Shown here piece by piece: positions 22,509-23,359 of a DNA stretch of 23,359 nt. Source of the DNA: Clostridiales bacterium (GTDB taxonomy: Bacteria; Bacillota_A; Clostridia; Saccharofermentanales; Saccharofermentanaceae); the NCBI GenBank assembly GCA_024695545.1, contig JAILHZ010000023.1, forward strand, positions 1 through 23,359. Direction: 5' to 3'. Both the position numbers and the translations under genes were made by a program. The stretch's first letter is position 1; every line of letters starts with the position of its first letter. The notes under the pieces are model-generated. The model did no database searches, had not been told where the DNA came from, and worked only from the letters and a program-made list of their open reading frames with translations.

Positions 22509-23359
22509 ATGACACTGAAACAGTTAAGATATGCAGTTACCGTCGCCGATACAGGCAACATGACCGAGGCGGCACGGCGCCTTTTCATCGCACAGCCGAG
22601 CCTGACATCGGCGATCATGGAACTCGAGAAGGAATATGGGATCACGATCTTTTCGCGAAGCAATAAAGGCATCGAGGTCACGAAGGAGGGCGAAGAATTC
22701 CTGGGATACGCCAGACAGATCCTCGACCAGGCCGATCTTTTTAACGAAAGATATACCGGAAAGAGCGAGGGCAAGGTCCGATTTTGCGTGTCTTCCCAGC
22801 ACTACTCCTTCGTCGTCGAAGCATTCGTAGAACTTCTCAAGAAGTACGGCGGCAACAAATATGAATTCCACATGCGTGAGACACAGACATATGACATCAT
22901 CGACGACGTCGCGCATCTCCGTTCCGAGATCGGCATTCTGTATTTAAACGAATTCAACGAGACTGTTATCCGAAAGACGCTTCGTGACAATAATCTCGTC
23001 TTCGAGCCGCTCTTTACTGCGAAACCCCATGTCTTTATCGGGAAGAACTCGCCGCTTGCGAAGAAAAGAAGCCTGAGCCTTGATGACCTCAAGCCCTATC
23101 CGCGCCTGTCCTACGAGCAGGGCAGCCATAACTCCTTCTACTTTTCCGAGGAGATATTAAGCACAGTCGATGCTGATAAAGAGCTTATCGTCCGTGACCG
23201 TGCGACACTCTTTAACCTCCTTATCGGTCTTGACGGCTACACGATCTGCAGCGGTGTCATCAGCGAAGAATTAAACGGTCCGAACATCATCTCCAAGCCG
23301 CTGAAAGTCGATGACTACATGCAGATCGGATACATCCTTCCGACACAGATCCACCCGTC
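22509..23359 (+). CDS. LysR-family regulator, MtaR/CmbR-like, 3' end cut by window
   Basis: The frame is open to the window edge, giving 283 codons with no stop, so the C-terminus is missing. The N-terminal winged helix-turn-helix is MTLKQLRYAVTVADTGNMTEAARRLFIAQPSLTSAIMELEKE (1-42). The effector domain contains SSQHYSFVVEAFVELLKKY, TYDIIDDVAHLRSEIGILYLNEFN and VRDRATLFNLLIGLDGY, a pattern I associate with the streptococcal methionine regulator MtaR and its relatives CmbR and CysR. The gene is divergent from metE with a LysR-type box between them, so it very likely activates metE-metF when methionine or a precursor signals need. It is the only plus-strand gene. An AGAGG lies 10 bases before the ATG. 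Confidence 0.9.
   Translation, partial: MTLKQLRYAVTVADTGNMTEAARRLFIAQPSLTSAIMELEKEYGITIFSRSNKGIEVTKEGEEFLGYARQILDQADLFNERYTGKSEGKVRFCVSSQHYSFVVEAFVELLKKYGGNKYEFHMRETQTYDIIDDVAHLRSEIGILYLNEFNETVIRKTLRDNNLVFEPLFTAKPHVFIGKNSPLAKKRSLSLDDLKPYPRLSYEQGSHNSFYFSEEILSTVDADKELIVRDRATLFNLLIGLDGYTICSGVISEELNGPNIISKPLKVDDYMQIGYILPTQIHP

Noticed and set aside
22499..22916. Minus-strand open frames over the LysR-type gene
   Set aside because: The plus-strand frame encodes a clear LysR protein that runs off the window edge; the minus-strand frames are shadows.
1..23359. CRISPR arrays, tRNA or rRNA genes, insertion sequences, prophage genes
   Set aside because: No regularly spaced direct repeats, cloverleaf with CCA-adjacent T-loop, transposase or phage structural gene was seen on either strand.

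Overview
The window reads as chromosomal DNA of an anaerobic, low-oxygen-adapted member of the Bacillota, most likely class Clostridia. The reasons are the HydE-type [FeFe]-hydrogenase maturase, the clostridial FeoA-FeoA-FeoB-small-protein iron operon, a short-form ThiC, strong AGGAGG-like ribosome binding sites and consensus TTGACA/TATAAT promoters. Genus cannot be read from the sequence. Base composition is close to 50% GC except for one AT-rich patch around the Fic gene.

Almost everything lies on the minus strand, so the window is best read from right to left. At the right edge (22.5-23.36 kb) a LysR-type regulator on the plus strand is divergent from metE-metF. The shared intergenic region holds nested palindromes around an ATAG-N7-CTAT LysR box, suited to activate metE and autorepress the regulator. 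Next come a hypothetical gene (18750-19160), a terminator, and a tight cassette acetyltransferase-nitroreductase-acetyltransferase-P-loop kinase (16361-18645). An AT-rich Fic toxin/antitoxin pair follows; the antitoxin is a 54-residue gene. It is translationally coupled to another acetyltransferase, with a fourth acetyltransferase behind it (14483-16310).

From 14.4 to 9.5 kb four genes with spacers of at most 8 bases form a signalling cassette: a membrane-anchored FecR-like protein, a CHASE2 adenylate cyclase, a metallo-beta-lactamase-fold hydrolase and a GAF-GGDEF diguanylate cyclase. A promoter, a TPP riboswitch and its terminator then lead into thiM-thiE-thiD-thiC, with hydE 51 bases behind thiC. 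The ferrous-iron operon feoA-feoA-feoB-small Cys-rich protein follows. Its promoter carries several TTAGC-N4-GCTAA-like operators, and a strong terminator ends it. The window closes with ohrR-gpx, controlled by a recognisable OhrR operator.

Three things stand out beyond the gene list. The 9-mer AAAAGCACT occurs ten times on both strands, inside and between genes. The four-gene second-messenger cassette has no named counterpart known to me. The Fic active site carries a Gly-to-Glu change that one base substitution would explain. No tRNA, rRNA, CRISPR array, insertion sequence or prophage gene was seen. There is no gene-free stretch over 300 bases; the longest gaps (4250-4408, 9253-9507, 22321-22508) are regulatory.
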